DNA of 64,000 nucleotides from Candidatus Heritagella intestinalis. Its GTDB lineage: Bacteria; Bacillota; Clostridia; Oscillospirales; Acutalibacteraceae. Every line of letters starts with the position of its first letter. Positions within the stretch are counted from its first letter, which is position 1. This document shows, piece by piece, positions 33,428-42,273 of the stretch. The translations under genes and the position numbers were made by a program. Under the pieces are notes generated by a model. It saw only the letters and a program-made list of their open reading frames with translations. It was not told the origin of the DNA and made no database searches. Location of the stretch: assembly GCA_904420555.1 (NCBI GenBank), contig CAJFVO010000002.1, positions 1 through 64,000 of the forward strand, read 5' to 3'.

Positions 33428-33470
33428 TGATACAACTATGATACAATTATGATGCAAGTTTGATGCATTT
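33428..33470. repeat. Four phased 11-bp direct repeats upstream of terS
   Basis: TGATACAACTA, TGATACAATTA, TGATGCAAGTT and TGATGCATTT run head to tail with an exact 11-base period, i.e. one helical turn. They lie about 105 bases ahead of terS. Phased repeats fit a regulator or a terminase recognition site. The rest of the 33324-33661 gap is AT-rich with no further feature seen. Confidence 0.7.
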
Positions 33471-33661
33471 CTGTGGTGCGATTTATGCATAGGTTTTCGT
33501 TCTTGGTTTTTTCCAGCTCTCCACGCATGAAAATATCCGATCTTCCAATCTTTTGCCATGGATCATGAAAAATATTCACGGACGGAAACCTATATTTTTG
33601 ATATTGGCTTTAAATAGAAAATATAAATGTTAAGCAAAAAACGCCATTGGAGATGAAAAAG

Positions 33662-34480
33662 ATGAAACCGAAAATGAAAAACAGCCCCAAAAAGCATTTT
33701 GTGCTCCGGATTTTTCTATGCGTGGGATGCCTCACCATTTTAGCGGGTGTCTTTACCAGTGCTGCCTGGTTCTCATCTACATTGCCGGTAGCGGCGCCTG
33801 CCGAACCTTCCCCTTCTCCGGTTTTTGCACCGGCCACTCCAGCCCCCACTGCCACACCAGAGCCCACGCCAGCCCCGGACACAGTATTAGAAGATGTGCC
33901 CTACATTTCCCAGGAAGGCATCCTCCCCACCGGCTGTGAGGTGGTCAGTGCCACCATGGTGGTGCAATATTGGGGTTCTGATGTCTCTGCAACAGAGATG
34001 GCGGATGCTCTGCCCTGCTGGGATGTAGAGTATCGGGATGATGTTCTCTACGGCCCCGACCCCAATGAATACTTTGTAGGCACCCCCTATTCGGAAGGTA
34101 GCTATGGCTGCTTCGCTCCAGTCATTGCCGGGATTATCCCGGAAGTATGTCCGGAGCTGGAAGCCATTGCACTGGAAAACATCTCCTTAGATACCCTGTA
34201 TTCCGACTATGTGGCCCAGGGAATTCCAGTACTAATCTGGGCTACCATCAACCTGCTGGAGGTGCGGGAGGGTTCTGGCTGGATTCTTCCCGACGGCAGC
34301 ACCTTCTACTGGCCGGGCAACGAGCACTGCATGGTTCTCATCGGCCGGGAAAATGATGAATACATCTGCCTGGATCCTTATGACAGCAATGGACAAGTCA
34401 AACTTCCCGCCGACACCCTTACCCAGCGATACCAGGACTTGGGCAGCCAAGCGGTAGTCATTGTCCCTTCCGGTCAGTAA
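33662..34480 (+). CDS. Secreted/anchored C39-like peptidase family protein
   Basis: About 272 residues. A basic start and a transmembrane segment (about residues 16-38) are followed by a Pro/Ala/Thr-rich linker and a C39-like papain-fold domain. The catalytic Cys is in LPTGCEVVSATMVVQYWG, the His in NEHCMVLIG, and the late Asp in CLDPYDS. Such stand-alone domains are extracellular peptidases or amidases. The start is uncertain: TTG 33647, ATG 33653 and ATG 33662 are in frame, and 33662 has the best-spaced GGAG. It is monocistronic. Confidence 0.82.
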   Translation: MKPKMKNSPKKHFVLRIFLCVGCLTILAGVFTSAAWFSSTLPVAAPAEPSPSPVFAPATPAPTATPEPTPAPDTVLEDVPYISQEGILPTGCEVVSATMVVQYWGSDVSATEMADALPCWDVEYRDDVLYGPDPNEYFVGTPYSEGSYGCFAPVIAGIIPEVCPELEAIALENISLDTLYSDYVAQGIPVLIWATINLLEVREGSGWILPDGSTFYWPGNEHCMVLIGRENDEYICLDPYDSNGQVKLPADTLTQRYQDLGSQAVVIVPSGQ

Positions 34481-34496
34481 GTTTTCTCAAAAAAAT

Positions 34497-34532
34497 AAGC
34501 TCCCCGATCCATTCCGGATCGGGGAGCTTTTC
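34497..34532. terminator. Bidirectional terminator between C39-like gene and spoIIE
   Basis: A 13-bp perfect stem AGCTCCCCGATCC/GGATCGGGGAGCT with a 5-base loop, flanked by AAAAAATA and TTTT. Confidence 0.88.
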
Positions 34533-34578
34533 TATGGGAATTTTCAGGAAATTCTCCTACCTCCTCCTTTCGATGGTT

Positions 34579-36915
34579 TTATGAACTCTTCTGTGCGACA
34601 CTCCTCCCTTCCAAGGTTAAAACCAACGCGGTAATGTCGTCGTCGTGGCCGTCTGTTCGCTTTTCCTGGGCAGTCTTTACCAAGCGGGCCGCCAAATCTC
34701 CCGGGTCACCACCGGTCCAGTCTTCCAGCATTTCCCGCACCCATTGGCATCCTCCGGCGATGACGCCATCGGACACTAGGGCAATGAGATCCCCTCCTTC
34801 CAATTCCAGCTCTGCCTGGGCAAACTCCGTCTCCCCTAAGATTCCTACCGGGAACGAGGGTGCTTCCACCTCCTCTACCCGCCCTTTGCGCCGGACAAAA
34901 CTCACCGGCGCACCGGCTTTATAAAACACGGATTTCCCCGTATACCGGTCTACTAACACTGCATCCACCGTGGCCAGGGATTCATCCCCGGAACGGGCCA
35001 GCAGCGCTGCGTTGACCAATTCCAGCGCACTGGGGAACTGGATACCGGCCTTCAGCAGGTTTTCCATCATGCCACAGGCCATGGCCCCATCCACTGCCGC
35101 CCGTCCACCGGTGCCCATCCCATCGCTGATGACGGCAGTCTGCCGCCCCCATCCATCGTCAAACACCGAGTAGCTGTCCCCGCACAGCTTTCCGTCGCCG
35201 CACACGTGCTGGCATGCCCCTTGGGTCACTCGCAGGGCCGGGCGCTCATGGAGCACGAGGGTGCAGTTGTCTCCTACCAAAGAAATTCCCGGCGGGGCGA
35301 ACTCCCGCCCGCAGGCCCGGGAAATTTCCCGGGTAATGGTCCCTTTGTTCAGCCGGTTCCGGTCGCCTCTGGCGGTTTCCGCCTCCACCGTCATCCGGTC
35401 AAACGGATCCAACCGGCAGCTGACATCTAGGGGGAGCACCCCAAACTGCCGCAGGACCTCCCCCACCCGGCGGGCCGCCTCATAGTCAAACCGGCAGCAT
35501 TCCTCTGTTTCCGCTGCCAAGTCCTTTAGAAGCCGGGCGGTAATGCCGAATTGGCTCACCGCCACCTCCCGCACCTGCTGGGCCCGGAGCTCTGCCGCCT
35601 CTTTGGCCAGAAACTCCTGATAACAGCCATTTATGTTTTGAATGAGTTCCGGCAGCCGGGCGCAGCGCTCCTGTAAATAGCTTCCCACCTCCTTTTTGTC
35701 AATCTGTCCATCCTTGCGCAGGGTCTCCGTCATTTCTTCCAAGGCGCCAATGGTAGTCCGGTACTCCCGTTCCCAGCAATAGGGCTTCAAGCCGCACCGG
35801 GCACAGGTTTTTGAGGCCGCCCTGGCGTATACCCCCTCAATATCCGGGGCGCACAGCACCGAGAGCTTTTGAGAAATCTCATCCACCGTGCGGGAAATTC
35901 CGGAAAGGGCCTGGGAGGCCTTGTCCAGCCGGGCTGTCATGGCCTTGCGCAGGCCGCTGCTGCGAAGGCTTTCCCCGGGAGAGGAAAACAACGCCGCCAG
36001 CCGGCCTCCTGCCGGCAACACCAAGAACAGCACTGACGCTACAGCGGCTTCGGCAAAACCAACGGCTCCCTGGCTGACGCCGGCCTGTAAAGACGCCGCC
36101 CCATAGGAAAGCACAAAGGCGATCCCAGAGGCCAGCTTCCCCATAGAAGAAAACACCCCCGCCATGAGGCCTCCCAGGGCATAGGCCCCGGAAAGGGGCG
36201 TTAGGCCCACGGTAGAAAGGCCCATCACGGCTCCCGATGCAATGCCGGCCACTGCCCCGGCAGAAATCCCTCCATAGCGCCCGGCATACAGTACAAACAG
36301 CACTGCGCCAATGCGCCCCAGAGACACCCCGAAAAAAGTTACGTCTGCCAGGGAAAGGGCCAGTACGCACAGGGATACGGTGACCCCTGCCAGGTCCGGC
36401 TGATTTAGGCTGCGCAGTCCACCGCTTCCCGGAAGTTCCCAGACCCGCTGGAAAAACCAGCAGCCCCCTCCGGACAGAAGGGCTTCCGCCAAATAAAGGG
36501 CCGCCGTGGAGGGAGGGGAACCGTTGATGGCAGCCATGGCCGCCCCTGTCACCAGCATGGGGCCGAAAGCGGCCAGAGGGCCGGAAAATTGGTTCCGGCT
36601 AATGCGGTGCAGGTCGTGGAGCGTCCAACGGATGGCGGCGGCGGCCAGCACACAGGCAATGTAGCGCACTGGCACCAGCAGGGAAGATGGGAGAAGGTAT
36701 CCCATAACTGCCCCGGCGGTAGCGGCCCACATAAACCGGTAAGGAGCGGCTGCCGCCGCTGCTGCCCCAAAGGGGGCATATTTCCCAAAGGCAAGGGCCC
36801 GGGCAAACAGGAAACCAGCCAGAAAGCTTCCAGCCACTCCCGCTAACTCTGCAACCACCGGGGAATCCTTCCAACGGGACACCCTTCTCCGAACCGCCGC
36901 CAACGCACTGACCAT
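34579..36915 (-). CDS. spoIIE: Stage II sporulation protein E, PP2C-type phosphatase
   Basis: A 778-residue membrane phosphatase that dephosphorylates SpoIIAA and so activates sigma-F in the forespore. About ten transmembrane helices occupy residues 20-320. A regulatory region follows with a four-Cys cluster (KTCARCGLKPYCWE). The C-terminal PP2C domain has VISDGMGTGGRAA, VSDGVIAGG and GHDDDITALVL, the metal-binding Asp residues. The ATG at 36915 lies after AAGGAAGG; the frame extends to 37179, but that region holds the promoter. Presence of spoIIE indicates a spore former or recent descendant. Confidence 0.95.
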   Translation of the reverse strand: MVSALAAVRRRVSRWKDSPVVAELAGVAGSFLAGFLFARALAFGKYAPFGAAAAAAAPYRFMWAATAGAVMGYLLPSSLLVPVRYIACVLAAAAIRWTLHDLHRISRNQFSGPLAAFGPMLVTGAAMAAINGSPPSTAALYLAEALLSGGGCWFFQRVWELPGSGGLRSLNQPDLAGVTVSLCVLALSLADVTFFGVSLGRIGAVLFVLYAGRYGGISAGAVAGIASGAVMGLSTVGLTPLSGAYALGGLMAGVFSSMGKLASGIAFVLSYGAASLQAGVSQGAVGFAEAAVASVLFLVLPAGGRLAALFSSPGESLRSSGLRKAMTARLDKASQALSGISRTVDEISQKLSVLCAPDIEGVYARAASKTCARCGLKPYCWEREYRTTIGALEEMTETLRKDGQIDKKEVGSYLQERCARLPELIQNINGCYQEFLAKEAAELRAQQVREVAVSQFGITARLLKDLAAETEECCRFDYEAARRVGEVLRQFGVLPLDVSCRLDPFDRMTVEAETARGDRNRLNKGTITREISRACGREFAPPGISLVGDNCTLVLHERPALRVTQGACQHVCGDGKLCGDSYSVFDDGWGRQTAVISDGMGTGGRAAVDGAMACGMMENLLKAGIQFPSALELVNAALLARSGDESLATVDAVLVDRYTGKSVFYKAGAPVSFVRRKGRVEEVEAPSFPVGILGETEFAQAELELEGGDLIALVSDGVIAGGCQWVREMLEDWTGGDPGDLAARLVKTAQEKRTDGHDDDITALVLTLEGRSVAQKSS

Positions 36916-36996
36916 AATACACCACGCCTTCCTTTTTGATGGTCCGCATCCGTTTTCCTCCCCGGCCTTTCGGGGAAGGAGAACCGCGCAAGTCTT

Positions 36997-37030
36997 ATTG
37001 TACGTCCCAATGCTTGTCCATTTTGTCAAA
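36997..37030 (-). promoter_or_regulatory. spoIIE promoter with Spo0A box and 21-bp spacer
   Basis: On the minus strand TTGACA (37024-37029) and TACAAT (36997-37002) are separated by 21 bases, not 17. A perfect 0A box TTTGTCAAA (37022-37030) overlaps the -35, and a weaker TTGTCCA-type site lies at 37014-37020. Bacillus subtilis spoIIE has the same unusual arrangement, activated by Spo0A~P with sigma-A RNA polymerase. Confidence 0.82.
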
Positions 37031-37229
37031 CGGCGGTACTGTGCCGGTAATTTTTCTCCCCGTCTGTTCCCCATTTCCCACGGAAAAAACCATTCTCCCC
37101 GCAGAATTCCCCGGCAAAAAAAACGCCTCTCTCCGCCTGCCTGTGCCAATCCGCAAGGATTCCGGAAAAGAGGACCCAATGGGCCACAAAAAATTTCCCC
37201 GCCTTTTTAGGCCGGGTTTTCCAAACAAA

Positions 37230-37257
37230 AAAAGGACAGGGCCGCGTCCTATCCCCT
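37230..37257 (-). terminator. Terminator after the RimJ/RimL-type acetyltransferase
   Basis: Minus-strand hairpin GGATAGG/CCTGTCC with one G-U pair, then UUUUUUU, 20 bases after the stop codon at 37277. Confidence 0.7.
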
Positions 37258-37276
37258 TTGTCCAGCTCTTACCTTT

Positions 37277-37837
37277 TTACGCTTCCGGGCGCCACTGGGA
37301 TTCCAGCATCGCCATGAGAATATCATCCCCATATTCCCCTGTGGACGCATCCCGTACCGCATCCCGCAGAACCCCTTCCCGCACAAAGCCCGCCGCCTGA
37401 TAGGCCCGCTCCGCCCGGGGGTTAAAGGAAAACACATCCAGCTCCAACCGGTGGAGCTTCAAAACGCCAAAGGCAATGTCCCGGGTTTTCCGCACAGCCC
37501 AGGCGCCCAAGCCCTGGCCCCTATCCTCGGGATGGAAGATGCAGATGCGGAAATTGGCTTTCCGCAAATCCCAGTCGATTTCATTGATGACGCTTTCCCC
37601 TACAATGCGGCCCTGGGTGTCCTCCAGCAAAAAGTCGTACCGGGTCTCATCCGGCAGATGGGCAAAAAAGGCTTTCAGTACCTCTTCCCGCGTAAAAGCC
37701 GGCTGGCACCCGGTAAAGCGGGCCACCTCCGGGTCCATGGGAGCAAAATTCTGCTGGTAATAGGCCTCCGCGTCCTCGGCCCTGGCCAAGCGTATGGTAT
37801 ATTGCCCAAAGGTTTCGGGTGCAATCTGTCGTTTCAT
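37277..37837 (-). CDS. GNAT N-acetyltransferase, RimJ/RimL-like
   Basis: A 186-residue GNAT enzyme of the RimJ/RimL/SpeG type: YTIRLARAEDAEAYY at the start, the acetyl-CoA loop HPEDRGQGLGAWAVRK, and the C-terminal NPRAERAYQAAGFVREGVLR motif. These enzymes acetylate ribosomal protein N-termini or polyamines; the substrate here is open. The ATG has AAAAGGAGGAG upstream. Monocistronic. Confidence 0.9.
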   Translation of the reverse strand: MKRQIAPETFGQYTIRLARAEDAEAYYQQNFAPMDPEVARFTGCQPAFTREEVLKAFFAHLPDETRYDFLLEDTQGRIVGESVINEIDWDLRKANFRICIFHPEDRGQGLGAWAVRKTRDIAFGVLKLHRLELDVFSFNPRAERAYQAAGFVREGVLRDAVRDASTGEYGDDILMAMLESQWRPEA

Positions 37838-38588
37838 CTAAATCTCCTCCTTTTGCAGATTGTCTCCCCCATATCATACCATATCTCCGCATCCTTCGCC
37901 ATCCTTCCTCCGACGCATACCTCTCTTTCTTAAACATGTTTTCCACCATTTTCGGCAAGCGCTTTCCTTTTCCCCTTTGTTTTCGCAGCCTTTACGCTTC
38001 CTTTACAAATTCAAGAAGATTCCCGACTGCGTATAGATGTTTTTGCTAAAATATTGCGGTATGCTTTCCGGATAAGTGGTTATAAAAACACAGGTTGGCT
38101 TTGAGAATTTTACAATTTCTTCGCTGTTCCCCTCCAATTTATACAGTGGGTAATGCCATTTGGTTCACATAATTTATGTGGACAAAAAGGGGAGGTACGT
38201 GGAAAAGTCGGTGGAAAATGTGAATAACTCCGGATGGAGACGGGAAATTTTCCGTGGAAAACAGTTGTCCCCTATCGGGAAAATAAGATTATGTAAACTT
38301 ATTTTGCTGAAAAAACACGTTTTATAAAACCCAATGTATAGCGGGAATAGGAAAAATCCGGGGATTTGTGGCCGAATTTTTTTGCAACACCAGATATAGT
38401 GGCAAAAATATTTTGCAAAAAGTGTCCTATCCGCTCTCTTCACCGGGGTCTTGAAAACTTTTCGGACTTTTCCACATTTTCAACAGAGATATAAACCGTA
38501 AAACAGAGTTCCGGTTTGGCTGTTTTTATGCTATGATAGAGGAAACTCGGATAGTCTCCGGGATTCTCAGGAAAAGAGGGAGCACCCC
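37838..38588. other. 750-bp intergenic region with DnaA-box-like sites
   Basis: No gene. The right half is AT-rich and holds TGTGAATAA (38219-38227, a match to the TTATNCACA DnaA-box consensus on the minus strand), TGTGGACAA (38177-38185, one mismatch), TTTTCCACA (38468-38476, one mismatch) and three GTGGAAAA copies between 38199 and 38262. AT-rich runs lie between these. It may be a DnaA-binding cluster, a regulatory region for the DUF6062 gene or decayed sequence. dnaA, dnaN and rpmH are not nearby, so it is not called an origin. Confidence 0.35.
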
Positions 38589-39308
38589 ATGCGTGAAGAT
38601 ATTTGTACGATCCCTATCAGCGAAGTATTTGAGCCCCGGGACGGCTGCCCCATCTGCCGGATGCGGGATATGCTGGAAGACCGGATGGCCACCTACATTA
38701 CCGGCGCGGCCATGATGGAGCCCGACGTCCGGATTGAGACCAACCGCCTGGGCTTTTGCCGGGAGCATTTTGACCAGATTCTCGACCGGGGCAGCCGCCT
38801 CTCCGTGGCGCTGATTCTGGAAAGCCTCCTCAAGGAAGTGGAAAATGATGTGCTGCCGGAAGGGAAGGCCGACCAGAAAACTGCTGTGAAAAAGCTCCTG
38901 CCTGCGGCGGACGCCCGGGCCCACAGCTGCTTTATCTGTGAAAACATCGAAAAAAACATGGAGCACCTGCTGGAAACCGTCATCAACCTGTGGCAGACAG
39001 AAGAGGATTTCCGAAAGCTCTATGCCCAGCAGCCCTGCCTGTGCTTCCCTCATTACCGGGCCCTTCTCCGGGCCGGCACCAAAATGAACAAAAAGAATTT
39101 CCCGGCTTTCCACGAAGTCACCGCCTCCCTGGCCCGGAATTATCTCCAAGAGCTGGAAGGGGATGTGACCCACTTCTGCCGGATGTTCGACTACCGGAAT
39201 CAAGGGGCAGATTGGGGCAATTCCCGGGATTCTATCGAACGGGCTATTTGGTTCCTCACCTCCCGCCAGCCCCAGGCAGAGCCGGATGCTGGCAAGAAAA
39301 ACCGCTAA
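38589..39308 (+). CDS. DUF6062 family protein
   Basis: A 239-residue cytoplasmic protein with paired Cys and His residues: DGCPICRMRD near residue 19, LGFCREHFDQIL near 55, SCFICENIEKNME near 115 and CLCFPHYRALL near 148. The spacing suggests two metal-binding or redox modules, each of the form C-x2-C followed by C-x2-H. I recognise it as DUF6062, a family of unknown function common in Clostridia. It is followed by the glycosylase gene after 11 bases, so a link to DNA repair is possible but speculative. Confidence 0.78.
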   Translation: MREDICTIPISEVFEPRDGCPICRMRDMLEDRMATYITGAAMMEPDVRIETNRLGFCREHFDQILDRGSRLSVALILESLLKEVENDVLPEGKADQKTAVKKLLPAADARAHSCFICENIEKNMEHLLETVINLWQTEEDFRKLYAQQPCLCFPHYRALLRAGTKMNKKNFPAFHEVTASLARNYLQELEGDVTHFCRMFDYRNQGADWGNSRDSIERAIWFLTSRQPQAEPDAGKKNR

Positions 39309-39319
39309 GGAGGCCTGTT

Positions 39320-40123
39320 ATGCCGGTATCTTTTCCCGCTGTATTCGACCCGGACCAGACTCTGGACTGCGGCCAGAGCTTCCGCTGGAAAAAGGAAGAC
39401 ACCCGCTGGCAGGGAGTCGCCTTTGGCCGGGAGCTTTCCCTTCACCGGGAAGGGGATTCCCTTATTTTTTCCTGTAAGCAGGAGGAGTTTGATTCCCTGT
39501 GGCGGCGCTACTTTGACTTAGACACCGATTACGAAGCCATCCGCCGGGAGCTGAGCGCGATGCATCCGGTTTTACAGGAGGCCTGCGCCTATGCCGGAGG
39601 CATCCGGCTCCTGCGCCAGGATTCCTGGGAGGCCCTATGCTCCTTTATTATCTCCCAAAACAACAACATTCCCCGGATTAAGGGGATTATCCAGCGGCTG
39701 TGCGAAACCCTGGGAGAGCCTTCTCCACAAGGGGAATTCCTCTTCCCTACACCCCAACGGCTGGCCGCCTCTTCTCTGGAAGAGCTGGCTCCCCTCCGGG
39801 CAGGATTCCGGGCCAAATACCTCCTCTCCGCCGCCCGGCTGGTAACGGACGGCACCGTTGACCTTGGGGCCATCCCCCACATGGAATTGGATAAGGCCCG
39901 GGAAACCCTCATGTTAATCCACGGCGTAGGCCCCAAAGTGGCGGAATGTGCCCTGCTCTATGGGTTCCACCGGCTGGAAGCCTTCCCCTTGGATGTGTGG
40001 ATGAAGCGGGTCATGGCCAACTGGTTCCCCGGGTGGAAGCCCGAAGATTTCGGCCACTATGCCGGGGTGGCCCAGCAGTATCTCTTTCATTATATCCGTA
40101 CCTTTCAAAAGGAGGCTATTTAA
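39320..40123 (+). CDS. 8-oxoguanine DNA glycosylase (OGG1-type)
   Basis: A 267-residue base-excision repair enzyme. The N-terminal OGG domain carries TLDCGQSFRW; the helix-hairpin-helix is IHGVGPKVAECALLYG; the catalytic Lys lies just before it in MELDKARETL and the Asp after it in FPLDVWMKRVM, matching Lys249 and Asp268 of human OGG1. It should remove 8-oxoguanine and cleave the strand. The AAGGAGG site fixes the start. It is cotranscribed with DUF6062 and with the DUF2500 gene that follows after 2 bases. Confidence 0.9.
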   Translation: MPVSFPAVFDPDQTLDCGQSFRWKKEDTRWQGVAFGRELSLHREGDSLIFSCKQEEFDSLWRRYFDLDTDYEAIRRELSAMHPVLQEACAYAGGIRLLRQDSWEALCSFIISQNNNIPRIKGIIQRLCETLGEPSPQGEFLFPTPQRLAASSLEELAPLRAGFRAKYLLSAARLVTDGTVDLGAIPHMELDKARETLMLIHGVGPKVAECALLYGFHRLEAFPLDVWMKRVMANWFPGWKPEDFGHYAGVAQQYLFHYIRTFQKEAI

Positions 40124-40125
40124 AA

Positions 40126-40488
40126 ATGAACAGTTTTACTTTTACGGATATCTTTACGAATATTTTCCCTTTTCTTTTTATGCTGGTATTCATATTCTTT
40201 ATCATCGTATTTGTTTACTCCATGGTAAAAGGGCTTTCGCAGATGCGCAAAAACAACAATTCTCCCCGCCTGACGGTGGAGGCCCAAATCGTCACGAAGC
40301 GCGCCCAGCACTATCATCGGAATAACGGCTCCTCTACCCGGTACTTTGTCACCTTCCAGGTGGAGTCCGGGGACCGCTTGGAGCTCCAGGTCAACGACTG
40401 GGAATACGGCCAGTTGGTGGAAGGGGATTCCGGAAAGCTGCACTTTCAGGGAACCCGTTATCTGGGATTTGACCGGACCTCGCTGTAA
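40126..40488 (+). CDS. DUF2500 family membrane protein
   Basis: A 120-residue protein. An N-terminal transmembrane helix (residues 11-34) is followed by a soluble beta domain with VEAQIVTKRAQ, TRYFVTFQVESGDRLEL and GDSGKLHFQGTRYLGF, the pattern of DUF2500 (YhhM-like). Function unknown in the family. An AAGGAGG site lies 11 bases upstream within the end of the glycosylase gene. Confidence 0.85.
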   Translation: MNSFTFTDIFTNIFPFLFMLVFIFFIIVFVYSMVKGLSQMRKNNNSPRLTVEAQIVTKRAQHYHRNNGSSTRYFVTFQVESGDRLELQVNDWEYGQLVEGDSGKLHFQGTRYLGFDRTSL

Positions 40489-40500
40489 ACACAAACAGCA

Positions 40501-40543
40501 AAATGCCCCGAAACGGCCTGAAAAACCGTATCGGGGCATTTTT
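40501..40543. terminator. Bidirectional terminator between DUF2500 and trpS
   Basis: Arms AAATGCCCCG/CGGGGCATTT with an inner CGG/CCG pairing, followed by further T residues on the plus strand and by A/T-rich sequence on the minus strand. Confidence 0.8.
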
Positions 40544-40578
40544 ATAGAAACTTCTCGGCTAAAGCCGGGCAGTAAAAA

Positions 40579-41598
40579 TTATTTTTTACCCAGAGGCAGG
40601 AAACCCACCTTTTTCATCACTTTGGACAGGGTGCGGTACGCAATGCGGGAAGCCTTTTCGGCGTTCTCCGTGTAGCACTTTTCCAGATACGCCTTGTCCT
40701 GGATGAGCTGGGAGAACCGCTCCTGGATGGGCCGCAGGTGCTCTACTACTGCTTCACCTACTGCGGCTTTGAAGTCGCCGTAGCCCTTTCCGCTAAACTC
40801 CTGCTCAATTTCCTCATAGGTCCTGCCGGTGACGCAGGAATAGATGCCCATCAGGTTGTTGACGCCGTCCTTGCCCTCGGCATAGCGGACACAAGCCTCG
40901 CTGTCAGTGACGGCCCGCTTAAACTTGCGCATAATATCCTCGGGTTTATCCAGCAGGGCAATCGATGCGTTGGCGTTTTCGTCGGATTTGGACATCTTCC
41001 GGGTGGGGTCCTGAAGGGACATAATCCGGGCGCCGGTTTTGGGAATATAGGCGTCGGGCACCACAAAGGTGGGGCTGTAGAGGCCGTTAAAGCGCTCGGC
41101 AATATTCCGGGTCAGCTCCAAATGCTGCTTCTGGTCCGCACCCACCGGCACCAGATCTGCCTGATACAGGAGAATGTCTGCCGCCATGAGGCTAGGATAG
41201 GTAAACAGGCCGGCATTGACGTTTTCTGGATGCTTCTGAGATTTATCCTTAAACTGGGTCATCCGGGAGAGTTCCCCAAACTGAGTGTAGCAGTTGAGGA
41301 CCCAGGCCAACTCTGCATGGGCGGACACCTGGCTCTGGATAAAGAACAGGCTCTTGTTCAGATCAATGCCGCAGGCCAGCAGCAAGGCATAGGCCTCCAG
41401 AGTATGGCGGCGGAAAGTAGCCGGGTCCTGACGCACCGTGATGGTGTGCAGGTCTGCCAGGGCATAAATGCAGTCGTAATCATCCTGCAAAGAGATCCAG
41501 TTTTTCAGGGCGCCCAGATAATTTCCCAGGGTGATGGTGCCGCTGGGCTGGATAGCGCTGAAAATGACGGGTTTCCGTTCGGTTTTGACAGTTTCCAT
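40579..41598 (-). CDS. trpS: Tryptophanyl-tRNA synthetase
   Basis: A 339-residue class I synthetase charging tRNA-Trp. The HIGH equivalent is PSGTITLGNYLGAL and the KMSKS motif is RKMSKSDENANAS. The Q-PSG and GADQKQHLELTRNIAERFN segments are diagnostic for TrpRS. The length is family-typical. Expression is controlled by the T-box leader directly upstream. Confidence 0.97.
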   Translation of the reverse strand: METVKTERKPVIFSAIQPSGTITLGNYLGALKNWISLQDDYDCIYALADLHTITVRQDPATFRRHTLEAYALLLACGIDLNKSLFFIQSQVSAHAELAWVLNCYTQFGELSRMTQFKDKSQKHPENVNAGLFTYPSLMAADILLYQADLVPVGADQKQHLELTRNIAERFNGLYSPTFVVPDAYIPKTGARIMSLQDPTRKMSKSDENANASIALLDKPEDIMRKFKRAVTDSEACVRYAEGKDGVNNLMGIYSCVTGRTYEEIEQEFSGKGYGDFKAAVGEAVVEHLRPIQERFSQLIQDKAYLEKCYTENAEKASRIAYRTLSKVMKKVGFLPLGKK

Positions 41599-41730
41599 AG
41601 AAATTCATTCCTTTCTTTTTCGGAAAATCAGGGAATTACATCGGCTTTCCGATACAGACACACAATTCCCAGATCCATTTTTTACGATAAACCAAGCTTT
41701 CCGCAGACACGGGCAGGGCAGCAGGCAGGA

Positions 41731-42055
41731 TAAAATAAAAGCTCCTGTCCCTCTAAGAAGGGACAGGAGCGAAAAGTCCTGCGGTACCACCCAAATTGGC
41801 GCAAAGCGCCCACCTTTGCCGCACGCGAAAAGCTTCCATGCGTTCCTCTGGTAACGGCGAGGGATGCCCGTCGGAGACTACTGCGGAAATCTGCCCGGTT
41901 CGCCTCCGCCCTCACAGGCCCATTCCACCGGCCGGACGCCGCCGCGCTTGCACCTGACCGCAGCTCTCTGAAGGCTCCCTTGCCTGTGTACTCTTCCTGT
42001 TCAACGGTTTTTCGCTATTTGTTTTCAGTATACCCCCCTTTCCCCGGTTTGTCAA
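41731..42055 (-). promoter_or_regulatory. T-box riboswitch with promoter, upstream of trpS
   Basis: Promoter TTGACA (42050-42055), 17-base spacer, TATACT (42027-42032) on the minus strand. The T-box core GGGTGGTACCGC is at 41781-41792, and the specifier loop reads GGAA-TGG-GCC with the Trp codon at 41920-41922. The terminator has 12-bp arms GCTCCTGTCCCT/AGGGACAGGAGC (41741-41752 and 41759-41770) followed by UUUU. Uncharged tRNA-Trp should prevent termination and allow trpS transcription. Confidence 0.93.
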
Positions 42056-42273
42056 ATGGATTTTCCCGCCGCTTTGCCGTGGGAAGCGATAAAAATTTTG
42101 GATTTTCCATGAATTTTCCCGGTTTTCCTGTTTTCCAGTATCCAGCCTGCGGCAAAATATGATATACTGAGAAAATAGCGGGATATCCGGCGGCCTTTTT
42201 GGCAACGGAACCTGTTTTCGAGAAAATATTACCCGACGCCTCTCAGCGGGAGGGGCGGGAAAGGCAGATTTTG

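Noticed and set aside
33428-33470. CRISPR array
   Set aside because: The four repeats are 11 bp with no spacers between them and no cas genes nearby.
37838-38588. Chromosomal replication origin
   Set aside because: DnaA-box-like sites are present, but dnaA, dnaN, rpmH or other origin genes are not adjacent and strand bias does not switch here.
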